The notes under the pieces: model-generated
Database searches by the model: none
Told to the model about the DNA's origin: nothing
Seen by the model: the letters and a program-made list of their open reading frames with translations, nothing else
Program-made: the position numbers and the translations under genes
Shown: positions 25,581-34,538 of the stretch, piece by piece
How positions within the stretch are numbered: position 1 is the stretch's first letter
Layout of the letters: the number at the start of each line of letters is the position of its first letter
Origin: JBBROS01 sp965213845
Lineage (GTDB): Bacteria > Pseudomonadota > Alphaproteobacteria > Acetobacterales > Acetobacteraceae
DNA: 64,000 nt
Direction: 5' to 3'
NCBI GenBank assembly: GCA_965213845.1
Contig: CBDCAI010000004.1
Span: forward strand, 1,674,001-1,738,000

Positions 25581-26192
25581 ATGACGATGCCATCCCCGCC
25601 CCTATCGCAATCGCTGCCCGCCCGCCCGGCCGGCCCCGGCGCTTTGTTCCTGGGCTTCCTCGAGGTGGGGGTGCTGGGGTTCGGCGGCGTGCTGGCGATG
25701 GCGCGGCGGGTGATCGTGGAGCGCCGGGGCTGGTTGGGCGCGGGCGAATTCACCGACCTGTATGCGCTGTGCCAGTTCCTGCCGGGGCCGAACATCTGCA
25801 ACATGTCGGTGGTGCTGGGCCGGCGGTACCATGGGCTCGCCGGGTCGGTGGCGGCGTTGTCGGGCCTGATGGCGGCGCCGGTGGCGATCGCGCTGGTGCT
25901 GGTGCTGCTGTACGGGCGGTATGGCGGGTTGCCCTGGGTGGGGCAGGCCTTCGCCGGGCTGGCAGCGGCGGCCTCGGGGCTGATCCTGGGCACGGCGGTG
26001 AAGCTGGCGCTGCCGTTGGGCAAGACGCGGCTGGGCCTCGTCATGGCCGCCGTCACGTTCCTGCTGATCGCCGGGGCGCGGCTGCCGCTGGTGCCGGTGA
26101 TGCTGGTGCTGGCGCCGTTCAGCGTGTGGCTGCATTTCCGTGCGGCGGGGCGGCTCGCGGCGCGGGGTTCGGCCGAGGGGACCAGCGCGTGA
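25581..26192 (+). CDS. Chromate transporter family protein, N-terminal-half type
   Basis: A 203-residue inner-membrane protein corresponding to one half of ChrA. It has the family signature GFLEVGVLGFGG at about residue 30, ALCQFLPGPNICNMSVVLG (the QxxPGPN motif, about 65), and about six hydrophobic helices. In this short-chain form two consecutive genes make the two halves, which form a heterodimer. The downstream partner overlaps its stop by four bases (GTGA). ChrA proteins export chromate, but many homologues have untested substrates. Confidence 0.88.
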   Translation: MTMPSPPLSQSLPARPAGPGALFLGFLEVGVLGFGGVLAMARRVIVERRGWLGAGEFTDLYALCQFLPGPNICNMSVVLGRRYHGLAGSVAALSGLMAAPVAIALVLVLLYGRYGGLPWVGQAFAGLAAAASGLILGTAVKLALPLGKTRLGLVMAAVTFLLIAGARLPLVPVMLVLAPFSVWLHFRAAGRLAARGSAEGTSA

Positions 26193-26710
26193 GCGCGGCC
26201 GTGCTGCTGTTCCTGATCGCCGCCCAGCTCAGCCTGGTCGCGATCGGCGGTGCCTCGGCCATATTGCCGGAGCTGCAGCGGCAGGTGGTGGGCGTGCATC
26301 ACTGGATGGCCGCGACCGAGTTCGGCGCGCTGTTCGCCATCGGGCAGGCGGCGCCGGGGCCGAACGTGCTGGTGTTCACGCTGGTGGGGTTCCGGGTGGC
26401 GGGGCTGGCCGGGGCGGCGGCGGCCACGTTGGGGGTGTTGCTGCCCAGCAGCGTGCTGGCCTGGTTCGTTGAAGGGGCGTGGCACCGGTTCCGGGAGCGG
26501 CCGTGGCGGCGTGTGGTGCAGGCCGGGCTGGTGCCGGTGACGGTGGGGCTGGTGATGGCAGCGTCGGTGCTGCTGGCGGTGGCGACGACGGTCTCGGTCG
26601 TCGCCGGGCTGCTGACGGTGGCCGTGGCGGCGGCGACGCTGCGGACGCGGCTGCATCCGCTGTGGCTGCTGGCGGCGGGGGCTGTGCTGGGCGCACTCGG
26701 TCTGGTCTGA
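26189..26710 (+). CDS. Chromate transporter family protein, C-terminal-half type
   Basis: A 173-residue membrane protein, partner of the previous gene. It repeats the family motifs: LSLVAIGGASAILPELQRQV at the start and ALFAIGQAAPGPNVLVFTL (QxxPGPN) at about residue 50, then four or five hydrophobic helices. It starts at GTG 26189, overlapping the upstream stop, so the two halves are translationally coupled in equal amounts. The hyuB-like gene begins eight bases downstream on the same strand and may be on the same transcript. Confidence 0.88.
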   Translation: MSAAVLLFLIAAQLSLVAIGGASAILPELQRQVVGVHHWMAATEFGALFAIGQAAPGPNVLVFTLVGFRVAGLAGAAAATLGVLLPSSVLAWFVEGAWHRFRERPWRRVVQAGLVPVTVGLVMAASVLLAVATTVSVVAGLLTVAVAAATLRTRLHPLWLLAAGAVLGALGLV

Positions 26711-26717
26711 TCGGGCG

Positions 26718-28308
26718 ATGAACCCGCGCGCCGCCGACCCCATCACCACCGCCGTGCTGCAGAGCCGCCTGGCCGCGATCGCCGAGGAGATGGGCGAGGC
26801 GATGCTGCGGACCAGCTACTCGCAGATCCTGAACTCGTCGCGGGACTTCTCGATCGCGCTGGTGGACGCGGCGGGGCGGCTGGTGGCGCAGGCCGACCAC
26901 ATCCCGGTGCATGTGGGCGCGATGGCGCCGGCGGCGCGGGCGGTGGCTGCGGCGTTTCCGGATGCGGTGGCGGGCGATGTGTTCCTGCTGAACGATCCGT
27001 ACCATGGCGGCAGCCACCTGCCGGACGTGACGGCCTTCGTGCCGGTGTTCACCGAAACGCGGCTCGTGTTCTGGTCCGTGGTGCGGGGGCACCAGTCGGA
27101 CATCGGCGGAGCCACCCATGGCGGCTACAACCCGGCCGCCACCGAGATCTGGCAGGAAGGGCTGCGCATCCCGCCGATCCGGCTGACGGAGCGGGGGGTG
27201 GTGCGGGCGGACCTGGTGGCGATGCTGGCGGCCAACACCCGCAACGCGCGGGACTTCCGGGGTGACCTCGCCGCCATGGTGGGCGCGGCGCGGCTGGGCG
27301 AGGCGCGGCTGCTGGCGGTGCTGGCGGAGTTCGGCCCGGCGGTGCTGCAGGGCGCGGTGGACGCGATGCTGGACGCGGCGGAGCGGCATGCGCGGGCCGT
27401 CGTCGCCACTTGGCGGCCCGGCGTCTATCGCGGCGTGGCTGTGCTGGACGATGACGGGCATGGCGCGACGGACATCCATATCCGGGCGACCGTCACCGTG
27501 GAGGGGGCGAGCGTGACGGTGGACCTGTCGGACAGCGACGCGCAGGTGACGGGGTTCGTGAACTCGTCGTGGGCGAACATGGTCTCGGCGGTGACGATGG
27601 CCTTCGCCTACCTGCTGGACCCGGACACGGCGCGCAACGACGGGGCGTTCCGGGCGCTGCGCGTGCTGGCGCGGGAGGGCACGGTGGTGTGGGCGCGGGA
27701 AGGGGCGCCGGTCACGCTGTGCACCAGCCATTGCAGCAACGAGATCGTGGAGGCGGTGATCGACGCGCTGCAGGGGGCCTGCCCGGACCGGGTGATGGGC
27801 GGCTGGGGGCGCCGGTTCCGGGTGGCGCTGGCGGGCACGGACCCGCGCACCGGGCGGGGGTTCATCTGGCACCTGTTCCATGCCCGGCCCGGGGGCGGCG
27901 CCTCGCCGGGCGGCGACGGCTGGGCGGCGGCCGGGGAGTGGCACAGCGTCGGCGGGATCAAGTTCGGCAGCGTGGAGGTGACGGAGGCGCGGTTCCCGCT
28001 GCTGCTGGAGCACCATGAGTTCCGCGCGGGCTCGGGCGGCGCGGGGGCGGCACCGCGGCGGGGACGGGGCGACGTTGCGCCTGGTGGTGGAGACGACGGT
28101 CCCGGGGCGGGCCAACACGGCGGGCGACGGGGTGCGGCACGGCGCGCGCGGCATGCTGGGCGGGGCGGACGGGCTGCCGCACCACATCACGCTGACGGCG
28201 CCGGGCGAGGCCGCGCGGACGCTGCGGACCAAGGAGAGCGGCGTGCCGGTGCCGCCCGGGAGCGTGCTGCGGGTGGAATCGGGCGGCGGCGGGGGGTGGG
28301 GCGCGTGA
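26718..28308 (+). pseudogene. hyuB: Hydantoinase B family gene, frameshifted near the 3' end
   Basis: A second HyuB homologue on the opposite strand to the intact one. From ATG 26718 it reads normally: EEMGEAMLRTSYSQILNSSR (about residue 15), LNDPYHGGSHLPDVT (about 93) and GGYNPAATEIWQEG, up to FPLLLEHHEFRAGSGGAG. The expected C-terminus (HRGGDGATLRLVVE, ending with a VESGGGGGWGA tail) is in the next frame. Removing one G from the run at about 28043-28047 joins them. The joined protein would be about 529 residues, the normal length. The stop (TGA 28306-28308) overlaps the GTG of hyuA. Decay and sequencing error are both possible. Confidence 0.8.
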
Positions 28309-30382
28309 CCTATGCGGTGGGCGTCGATGTCGGGGGCACCTTCACCGACGTGGTGGTGGCCGGGCCGCACGGCACGCTGGTCGCGAAGGCGGCGACGACG
28401 CCCGAGGACCAGTCGGAGGGCGTGCTGGCCGGGTTGGCGGATGCGGCGGGGCAGCTGGGCCTGACCCTGCCCGCGCTGCTGGCCGCGACGGGCCGGGTTG
28501 TGCACGGCACGACGGTGGCGACGAACGCGCTGCTGGAGGGCAAGGGTGCGCGCGTGGGGATGCTGGTGACGGAAGGGCACCGGGACGTGCTGGAGATGCG
28601 GGAGGGGTTGAAGCCCGACCGCTACGATCTGCGGATGCCGCCACCGGCCGACATCGTGCCGCGTGCGCTGCGCCTGGGCGTGCGGGAGCGGCTGCGCTGG
28701 GACGGCAGCGTGGCGGTGCCGCTGGACCGGGGCGAGCCTGGCGGCGGCGCTCGATGTGCTGGCGGCGGCGGCGGTGGAGTCCGTGGCCGTGTGCTTCCTG
28801 CACGCCTGGTGCAATCCGGCGCATGAACGGGCGGCGGCGGCGGCGGTGCGGGCGCGGCTGCCGGGTGTCCCGGTCACCTGCAGCGGCGACGTGCTGCCGG
28901 AGATCAAGGAGTTCGAGCGGTTCTCGACCGCGGTCGCGACGGCGCTGGTGGCACCGCTGGTCGGCAGCTACCTGCGCCGGCTCGAATCACGGTTGCGGGC
29001 GGCGGGGCTGGCGGGGCCTGTGTTCGTGATGCTGTCGCATGGGGGCGTGGCCTCGGTGGACGACGCGGTGCGGCTGGCGGCCGGGACGGCGCTGTCGGGG
29101 CCGGCGGGCGGGGTGGCGGCGGGGGTGGAGCTGGGCGGGGCCGGGGCGGGGCGGGCGCTGATCACCTTCGACATGGGCGGCACCAGCACGGATATCGCGG
29201 TGCTGCGGGAGATGGCGGACGCGGAGGGTGGCGGACCGGGGGGATTGGCGGCCGGCCTGGGTGCGGGGCGGCCGGTGGGGCCGGTGCGGATCGCCTTGCC
29301 CAGCCTGGACATCGTGACGCTGGCGGCCGGCGGCGGCAGCATCGCCGCGGTGGGGGCGGACGGGCTGCTGCGGGTGGGGCCGGCCAGCGCGGGCGCGCGG
29401 CCGGGGCCGGCCTGCTACGGGCGGGGCGGCACGGCGGCGACGGTGACGGACGCCAACCTGATGCTGGGCTACCTCGACCCGGCGGCCGGGGGGCTTCGGC
29501 TGGACCGGGACGCGGCCCTGGCGGCGCTGACGCGGCTGGGTGGCGCGCTGGGGCTCGATGCGTTGGCGGCGGCGGCGGGGGTGCACCGGGTGGTGACGGC
29601 GCGGATGGCGGACGGGGTTCGGGTGGCGACGGTGCGCCGGGGCGTGGACCCGCGCAGGTTCCGCCTGCTGGCGTTCGGGGGGGCGGCCGGGCTGCATGCC
29701 GCGGCGGTCGCGGACGGCTTGGGGATCGGGACGGTGCTGGTGCCGTGGCAGGCGTCGGTGCTGTCCGCCTGGGGCATGCTCAACACCGACCTGGCGGTGC
29801 AGCTGAGCCGGGGCATGGCGCAGCAAGGGCCGATCGATCCGGCGGCGCTGCAGGCGGGCCTTCGCGGCGATGGAGGCTGCAGGGACGGCGCAGCTGGGAT
29901 GGTTCGACGGCAAGGTGGCGGCGCGGCGGTCGGCCGACATGCGGTATGGCGAGCAGGTGTTCGAGATCGCGGTGCCGCTGGACGGGGAGGATCTTGCGGC
30001 ACCGGATGCGCGGGCGGCGGTGGCGGCGCGGTTCCATCGCCGGCACGCCGCGTTGTTCACCTATGCCCTGCCGGACCAGGAGGTGGTCCTGACGACGGCG
30101 CGGGTCGCGGTGGTGGGGATGCTGCCGCGTCTGGCCTGCGGATCGCCGCCGTCCGGCGGGGCGGTGGCGGGGTCGCGGCGCATTCATGTCGGCGGTGCGG
30201 CGGACGACCCGGCGGGCGGCTGGGTCGAGGTGCCCGTGCACGGCTTCGGCGGTTGGGGCGACGGCTGGCTGGACGGGCCGGGCCTGGTGGTGTCGGCGAC
30301 CACCACGGTACTGGTCCGGCCCGGCGACCGGGCCCGGATGGACGCGCGAGGCTGGCTGGAGATCGAGGTCGCGGCGGCCTGA
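28305..30382 (+). pseudogene. hyuA: Hydantoinase A family gene with two frameshifts
   Basis: A HyuA homologue of normal overall length (about 690 codons) read in three frames. Part 1, from GTG 28305, has YAVGVDVGGTFTDVVVAG and VVHGTTVATNALLEGKGAR and runs to SVAVPLDRG. Part 2 begins ASLAAALDVLAAAAVESVAV and carries LITFDMGGTSTDIAVLR and GPACYGRGGTAATVTDANL. Part 3 begins at about FAAMEAAGTAQLGWFDGKV and ends WLEIEVAAA. Dropping one G at 28729-28732 and one G at 29856-29858 joins all three. With the hyuB shift these are three extra-G events in 1.8 kb. If real, the operon is dead; the intact hyuA/hyuB on the minus strand would remain. Confidence 0.8.
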
Positions 30383-30423
30383 CCCCGTGGGAGGGTCGGG
30401 CCGCGGTTCCCTGTTTTGGCGCT

Positions 30424-31420
30424 CTAGGTGTGGTGGCGGGCGGCGGCGCGGCCATGGACGGCCGGCGCGGTGGGCGCGAAGCGCGTCTGGACCCGGGTGA
30501 CGGCGACGCGGCCGGCCGGATGGCTGGCGAAGGCGTGGCTGGAGAAGGCGTGGGTGGCGAAGGCGTGGCTGCCGTAGGACGTGCCGGCAAACGAGCGGCT
30601 GGCGTAGGTGGGGTCAGCGAAGCTGCGGCCGTAGCCGCGACCGGCCGGCATGTGCGACATGCGGGCATGGCGGCTGCCGCGGGTGAAGCGGGGCGACACG
30701 TCGTCGGCCGCCTCGGCCACTTCCTCGACATCCTGCGTGGCGGTGGCCGTTTCGGTGCGGTCGATCACGCGGCGCAGGTCACGCGGGGCGGCGTTCAGGA
30801 GGGGGGCGGGGGCGCGGGCGCTGTTCGCGACCAGGGTTCCGCTATCGGGGCGGTCGTAGATGAAACCGAAGGTGGGATAGATGCTGCCGAACTCGCCGGT
30901 GTGGCCCAGGGCGACCCGGACGGCGGTCCAGTCGTTGTTGGAGGAGACGTCGACGACGGTGATGTTGCGGCTGACGCCGCCGCGGCTGGCGCCGGGGCCG
31001 GCCCAGTTGGCGTGGTCGATCTCGATGTTGCGGGCGTCGACGACGTTGCTGACGACGGCCACGTGGCCCATGCGCATGCGGCCGTTGGCGCGGAAGTTCA
31101 GGGACGCTGCCGACCTCGGGGCGGGCGCCGCGCTGGTAGACGCCATCGGCGCCGTTCCACCAGGTGGCGGCGTTGCCGGAGAGCTCGATCCCGGTGTTCT
31201 CACGGGCGAAGGGGACGCATTGAAGGCCGCCGCTGCCGCGGGAGAAGCGGGCGAACAGGTGACCGCGGACGCCGTGCCCGGCATAGCTCCGGGCGTGCGA
31301 CGCGCCATATGCGCCGCCGGAGCGGGAGCGGGCGACGGCCGGGTCGGCGACGGTGGCCGTTCCCAAGGCCAGAACGATCCCGATCATCGCAACCTTGCCG
31401 CTGAAAAGACGAACTCGCAT
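30424..31420 (-). pseudogene. CHAP-domain secreted protein, frameshifted
   Basis: A secreted CHAP (cysteine/histidine-dependent amidohydrolase/peptidase) protein, a fold used to cut peptidoglycan. From ATG 31420 (AAGGGG upstream) come a signal segment (GKVAMIGIVLALGTATVA) and the catalytic Cys region LQCVPFARENTGIELSGNAA then WWNGADG. The frame breaks at GARPEVGSV; the next frame continues LNFRANGRMRMGHVAVVSNV with the catalytic His, then IEIDHANWAGPG and NNDWTAVRVALGHTGEFGS. Removing one base of the run at 31101-31103 restores VLNF. The C-terminal 90 residues are low complexity with SHAFATHAFSSHAFASH. Either pseudogene or sequence error. Confidence 0.78.
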
Positions 31421-31595
31421 GAAGGCCCCTTTGGTCACTCAACCGTGAGGGACAGCTACGGCGGGCGGCCGAGTCGGACAACCGAAACAGTTTGAAACAT
31501 GGGGTGTGGGGGCGAATTCACCGATTCGACCCTGTGGATAAGTGGCTGACTTGAGACGTTGGTCCTATTCACGGACCCGTGTACCGACTTCGTAA

Positions 31596-31646
31596 CCAAT
31601 AAAAATTGCATGTGGCGCAAACAGCACACTGTGCCATTTGCGCCAC
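31596..31646 (-). terminator. Rho-independent terminator downstream of ridA
   Basis: On the minus strand a nearly perfect 35-base palindrome (outer arms GTGGCGCAAA/TTTGCGCCAC at 31612-31621 and 31637-31646, inner arms GCACA/TGTGC) is followed six bases later by TTTTTA. It lies 66 bases beyond the ridA stop. Confidence 0.7.
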
Positions 31647-31711
31647 GATGATCCCTGTGTTCAGAACGGCTTAGCCCTCCATGCTCACGCAGGGCAGCTT
31701 GGCCGAGGGCG

Positions 31712-32062
31712 TTATTTGCAGGTCGTGACCATGATCTCGACCAGGATCCGCGGGTCCGCCATGTTGGCTTCCACGCAGGCCCGGGCGGGGGCGCCGGCTT
31801 CCGGCAGCCATGCCGACCAGACTGTATTCATGGCGTCGCGGTCGCGGATGTCTTTGACCCAGATCTGCGCCTGGAGGAGCCGGGTCTTGTCGGTGCCGTG
31901 GGTCTCGAGGATGGCGTCGATCTGGTCGAGCACCTCCTTGGTCTGGCCGACGATGTCCTTGGACACGTCCTTGGCGGTGACGCCTTGGCAGTAGACGAAA
32001 CCGTGGTACTCGACAGCCTTGGCGAGGACCTTGTTGGGTTCGGTGCGGATGATCTTGCTCAT
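31712..32062 (-). CDS. RidA family protein (reactive intermediate/imine deaminase)
   Basis: A 116-residue cytoplasmic RidA/YjgF/UK114 protein, a trimeric enzyme family that hydrolyses reactive enamines or imines to oxoacids and ammonia. Family features are HGFVYCQGVTAKD in the N-terminal half, GQTKEVLDQIDAILETHGTD in the helix, and AGAPARACVEANMADPRILV followed by EIMVT at the C-terminus. That segment contains the substrate-binding Arg and the catalytic Glu region. Its substrate may differ from that of canonical RidA. It is the first of two RidA proteins in the window (see 59567). It ends at a good terminator and is probably monocistronic or the end of the 33130-31712 minus-strand run. Confidence 0.9.
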   Translation of the reverse strand: MSKIIRTEPNKVLAKAVEYHGFVYCQGVTAKDVSKDIVGQTKEVLDQIDAILETHGTDKTRLLQAQIWVKDIRDRDAMNTVWSAWLPEAGAPARACVEANMADPRILVEIMVTTCK

Positions 32063-32143
32063 GCGAAGGGCTCCTGGGGTTGCGACCCCGGTCTTCTACG
32101 GCATGGCGGAACGAAGGGCCATCGAGTGCGGGCGGCCCTCGGA

Positions 32144-32190
32144 GCGAGACCCTTGGCGCGAGACCCTTGGCGCGAGACCCTCAGCGCGAG
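32144..32190. repeat. 14-base tandem repeat
   Basis: Two identical copies of GCGAGACCCTTGGC, a third with two changes, and five bases of a fourth. It fills part of the gap between ridA and the lipoprotein gene and runs over the stop codon of the latter. Confidence 0.85.
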
Positions 32191-32603
32191 ATGGGGCTGA
32201 ACGTCGGCCCGGGGTTGGCGCCGGTGGTGGCGGTGGTCGGGCGGGCGGCGGCGGGGCGCGCCGTGGCGGCGTTGTCGAGGCAGGAGCCCATCATGTTGTC
32301 GCGGCCGTAGCGGGCGCCGAGGCCCTGTGTGGTGACGCCCGGCAGGTAGTTGGCGGCGAACGGCGTGTCGCGCTCGTCGCGGGTGGAGAGGTCGGCGCGG
32401 TTCTGCGCGGCATAGACCCGGTCGACCTCGGCGCGGCAGGCGGTGGTCGCGGCGGCGTTCGGTGGCTGGGCCGCGCTGCGGGCGTTGCCGCCGAAGTTCA
32501 CGGGCTGTGTGCAGGCGCCGAGCGCCAGGAGGAGGCTCGCGAGCGGGAGCGCGCGGGCGGCGAAACGGGTCGCAAGGGGGCGTGTCGGGAGGGGGCGGGT
32601 CAT
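32181..32603 (-). CDS. Small lipoprotein, unknown function
   Basis: A 140-residue predicted lipoprotein. A basic leader is followed by ALPLASLLLALGAC, whose LGAC is a good lipobox, placing the lipidated Cys at about residue 31. The mature part contains a short conserved-looking helix TTACRAEVDRVYAAQNRADL and an RYGRDNMMGSCLDNA segment with a second Cys, ending in an Ala/Pro/Thr-rich tail. It would be anchored at the inner face of the outer membrane or outer face of the inner membrane. Its ATG overlaps the stop of the upstream unknown gene (ATGA). No function can be assigned. Confidence 0.78.
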   Translation of the reverse strand: MTRPLPTRPLATRFAARALPLASLLLALGACTQPVNFGGNARSAAQPPNAAATTACRAEVDRVYAAQNRADLSTRDERDTPFAANYLPGVTTQGLGARYGRDNMMGSCLDNAATARPAAARPTTATTGANPGPTFSPISR

Positions 32604-33130
32604 GCAAAAGCTCCATCGGGCGCCGTCGAAAGGCCGAGGCCCGCGCGGAACCGTGTTTCATCGAAACGGGCGTCGTTCGTCAACTCGATCGTCGCGGCGG
32701 TGCGGAGCAGGGCGGGGTGGAGTTCGGCCCCGTTCCGCCGGACCTGGCACAGCGCCCGGGTCCATCGCGCGCGGGCCAGCAGGTCCACCAGGGCGAGCAG
32801 GCGCAGGCAGAGCGACAGGCCGTACAGGGTCTGCAGCCCCGCGGTGATCTCGACGGCGCCGGCCCAGCAGAGGGCGTCGCGGTCCCTGAGGGCCAGGTCG
32901 GTGAAGCTGCCGTCGGGCTGGCGGAAGCGGAACCGGCGCCCGGCGCCCCAGACGGCGCCCAGTGCCGCGTCGCGGGCCGCATCCCAGGCCGCGGCCAGGT
33001 CCCGCCCGCGCACCGGGGGCAGCAGGGCCGGCGGGCGGTCCACCAGATAGGTGAGCGTCCCGTCGAGGGCCTGGCCGACCTGAAGGGCGGGATCGGGCAG
33101 GTCGGGATGGGAGGAGGAGGGATGTGCCAT
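32600..33130 (-). CDS. Hypothetical protein
   Basis: A 176-residue protein with no family I recognise. It contains the segments QVGQALDGTLTYLVDRPPAL, an Arg-rich RFRFRQPDGSFTDLALRDRD, and an amphipathic C-terminal half GLSLCLRLLALVDLLARARW that ends near ELTNDARFDETRFRAG. There is no signal peptide. It is translationally coupled to the lipoprotein gene through an ATGA overlap, so a shared role is likely. The divergent amidase gene begins 131 bases away. The phrase ELTNDAR also occurs at the start of the CAP-domain protein at 40994 but the context there is different. Confidence 0.6.
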   Translation of the reverse strand: MAHPSSSHPDLPDPALQVGQALDGTLTYLVDRPPALLPPVRGRDLAAAWDAARDAALGAVWGAGRRFRFRQPDGSFTDLALRDRDALCWAGAVEITAGLQTLYGLSLCLRLLALVDLLARARWTRALCQVRRNGAELHPALLRTAATIELTNDARFDETRFRAGLGLSTAPDGAFA

Positions 33131-33260
33131 CGCGTGGGAAAGATGGACCTGCCTGCCCGGTTGCGCCAGCCTTGCGCCGTTCGATCCCGCCGCCCCCACC
33201 CGCCGCCCCATCTCGCCAGACGATCCCGCCAGACGATCCCGTGTCCGACCAGGAGTGACC

Positions 33261-34532
33261 ATGCCCGACCCCGCAGACCTGACCGCAACCCAGGCGAGGC
33301 ATGCCATGGCATCGGGCTCGCTGACCGCAGCCGCATTGCTGGAGGCGTGCCTGGCCCGGCTGGACGCGCGGGAGCCGGTGGTGCGCGCCATGGCGTTCAT
33401 GGATCGGGCGGCGGTGCGGGCGCTGCGGCCGGCCGAAGGGCCGCTGCACGGCATCCCGCTGGGGGTGAAGGATGTGCTGGACACGGCGGACATGCCGACG
33501 GGGTACAACTCGCCGATCTGGGCGGGGCACCGGCCGCGGGCGGATGCGGCGCCGGTCGCCTGGGCGCGGGCGGCGGGCGCGGTGGTGCTGGGCAAGACGG
33601 TGACGACGGAGTTCGCGACCCGCATGCCGGGGCCGACGACCAACCCGCACGACCCGCGGCGCACGCCCGGCGGGTCCAGCAGCGGGTCGGCGGCCGGGGT
33701 GGGCGCCGGGTTCTTCCCGCTGGCGTACGGCACGCAGACGGCGGGCAGCGTGATCCGCCCGGCGGCCTATTGCGGGGTGGTGGGCTACAAGCCGACCTAC
33801 GGGACGATCAACCGGCACGGCATGAAGCTGATGTCGGAAAGCCTGGACACGATCGGAATCATGGCCCGCAGCGTCGCCGACTGCGCGCTGCTGACCGGCG
33901 TGTTGGCGGCGCTGGACCTGGGCGACCCCGACGCAAAGGCTGCGGCGCCGCGGGTGGGCCTGTGCTGGACGTCGATGCGGGACAGCGTCGAGGGGGGCGT
34001 GGCGCCCGAGACGGTGGCGCTGATGGACCGCGTGGCCGGGCAGCTGGCGCGGGCGGGGGCGACGGTGCGGGAGCTGGTGCTGCCGGCGGCGTTCGACGCG
34101 ATGGCGGAGGCGCACGGGGTGGTGATGAACGGCGAGAGCGGCCGGGCCATGGGGTGGGAGCTGGCGCACCACCCCGAGCAGCTGAGCGCGGCGCTGCGGG
34201 AGAAGCTGGAGTGGGGCGTGGCCCAGGGCGGGGCGGCGCTGGCCACCGCGCGGGACACGTTCCGGCGCCTGCAGGACGCCTTTCCGGACGCGATGGACGG
34301 GTGCGACATCCTGGTGACGCCCGCGGCCCCGGGCGAGGCGCCGCTGGGCATCGACCGGACCGGGGACCCGGTGTTCAACCTGGTCTGGACCAGCCTGCAT
34401 GTGCCGTGCGTGACAGTCCCGGCCGGGACGGGCCCGAACGGGATGCCGCTCGGGATCCAGGTGGTGGGCGCCCGGGGGCAGGACCGGGCGGTGCTGGCCT
34501 GGGCGCAATGGGTCGCATCGGCGGTGGTCTGA
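33261..34532 (+). CDS. Amidase signature family hydrolase
   Basis: A 423-residue amidase that hydrolyses a carboxamide through the Ser-cisSer-Lys triad. Lys70 lies in IPLGVKDVLDTADMPTGYNS, the cis-Ser in TPGGSSSGSAAGV (about residue 140) and the nucleophile Ser163 in GTQTAGSVIRPAAYCGVVG. The C-terminus carries NLVWTSLHVPCVTVPAGTGP, usual for the family. The sequence is nearer to general amidases than to GatA, and no gatC/gatB is adjacent. ATG 33261 has AGGAG seven bases upstream. It is followed after six bases by an AsmA-like gene. Confidence 0.9.
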   Translation: MPDPADLTATQARHAMASGSLTAAALLEACLARLDAREPVVRAMAFMDRAAVRALRPAEGPLHGIPLGVKDVLDTADMPTGYNSPIWAGHRPRADAAPVAWARAAGAVVLGKTVTTEFATRMPGPTTNPHDPRRTPGGSSSGSAAGVGAGFFPLAYGTQTAGSVIRPAAYCGVVGYKPTYGTINRHGMKLMSESLDTIGIMARSVADCALLTGVLAALDLGDPDAKAAAPRVGLCWTSMRDSVEGGVAPETVALMDRVAGQLARAGATVRELVLPAAFDAMAEAHGVVMNGESGRAMGWELAHHPEQLSAALREKLEWGVAQGGAALATARDTFRRLQDAFPDAMDGCDILVTPAAPGEAPLGIDRTGDPVFNLVWTSLHVPCVTVPAGTGPNGMPLGIQVVGARGQDRAVLAWAQWVASAVV

Positions 34533-34538
34533 CCGCCC

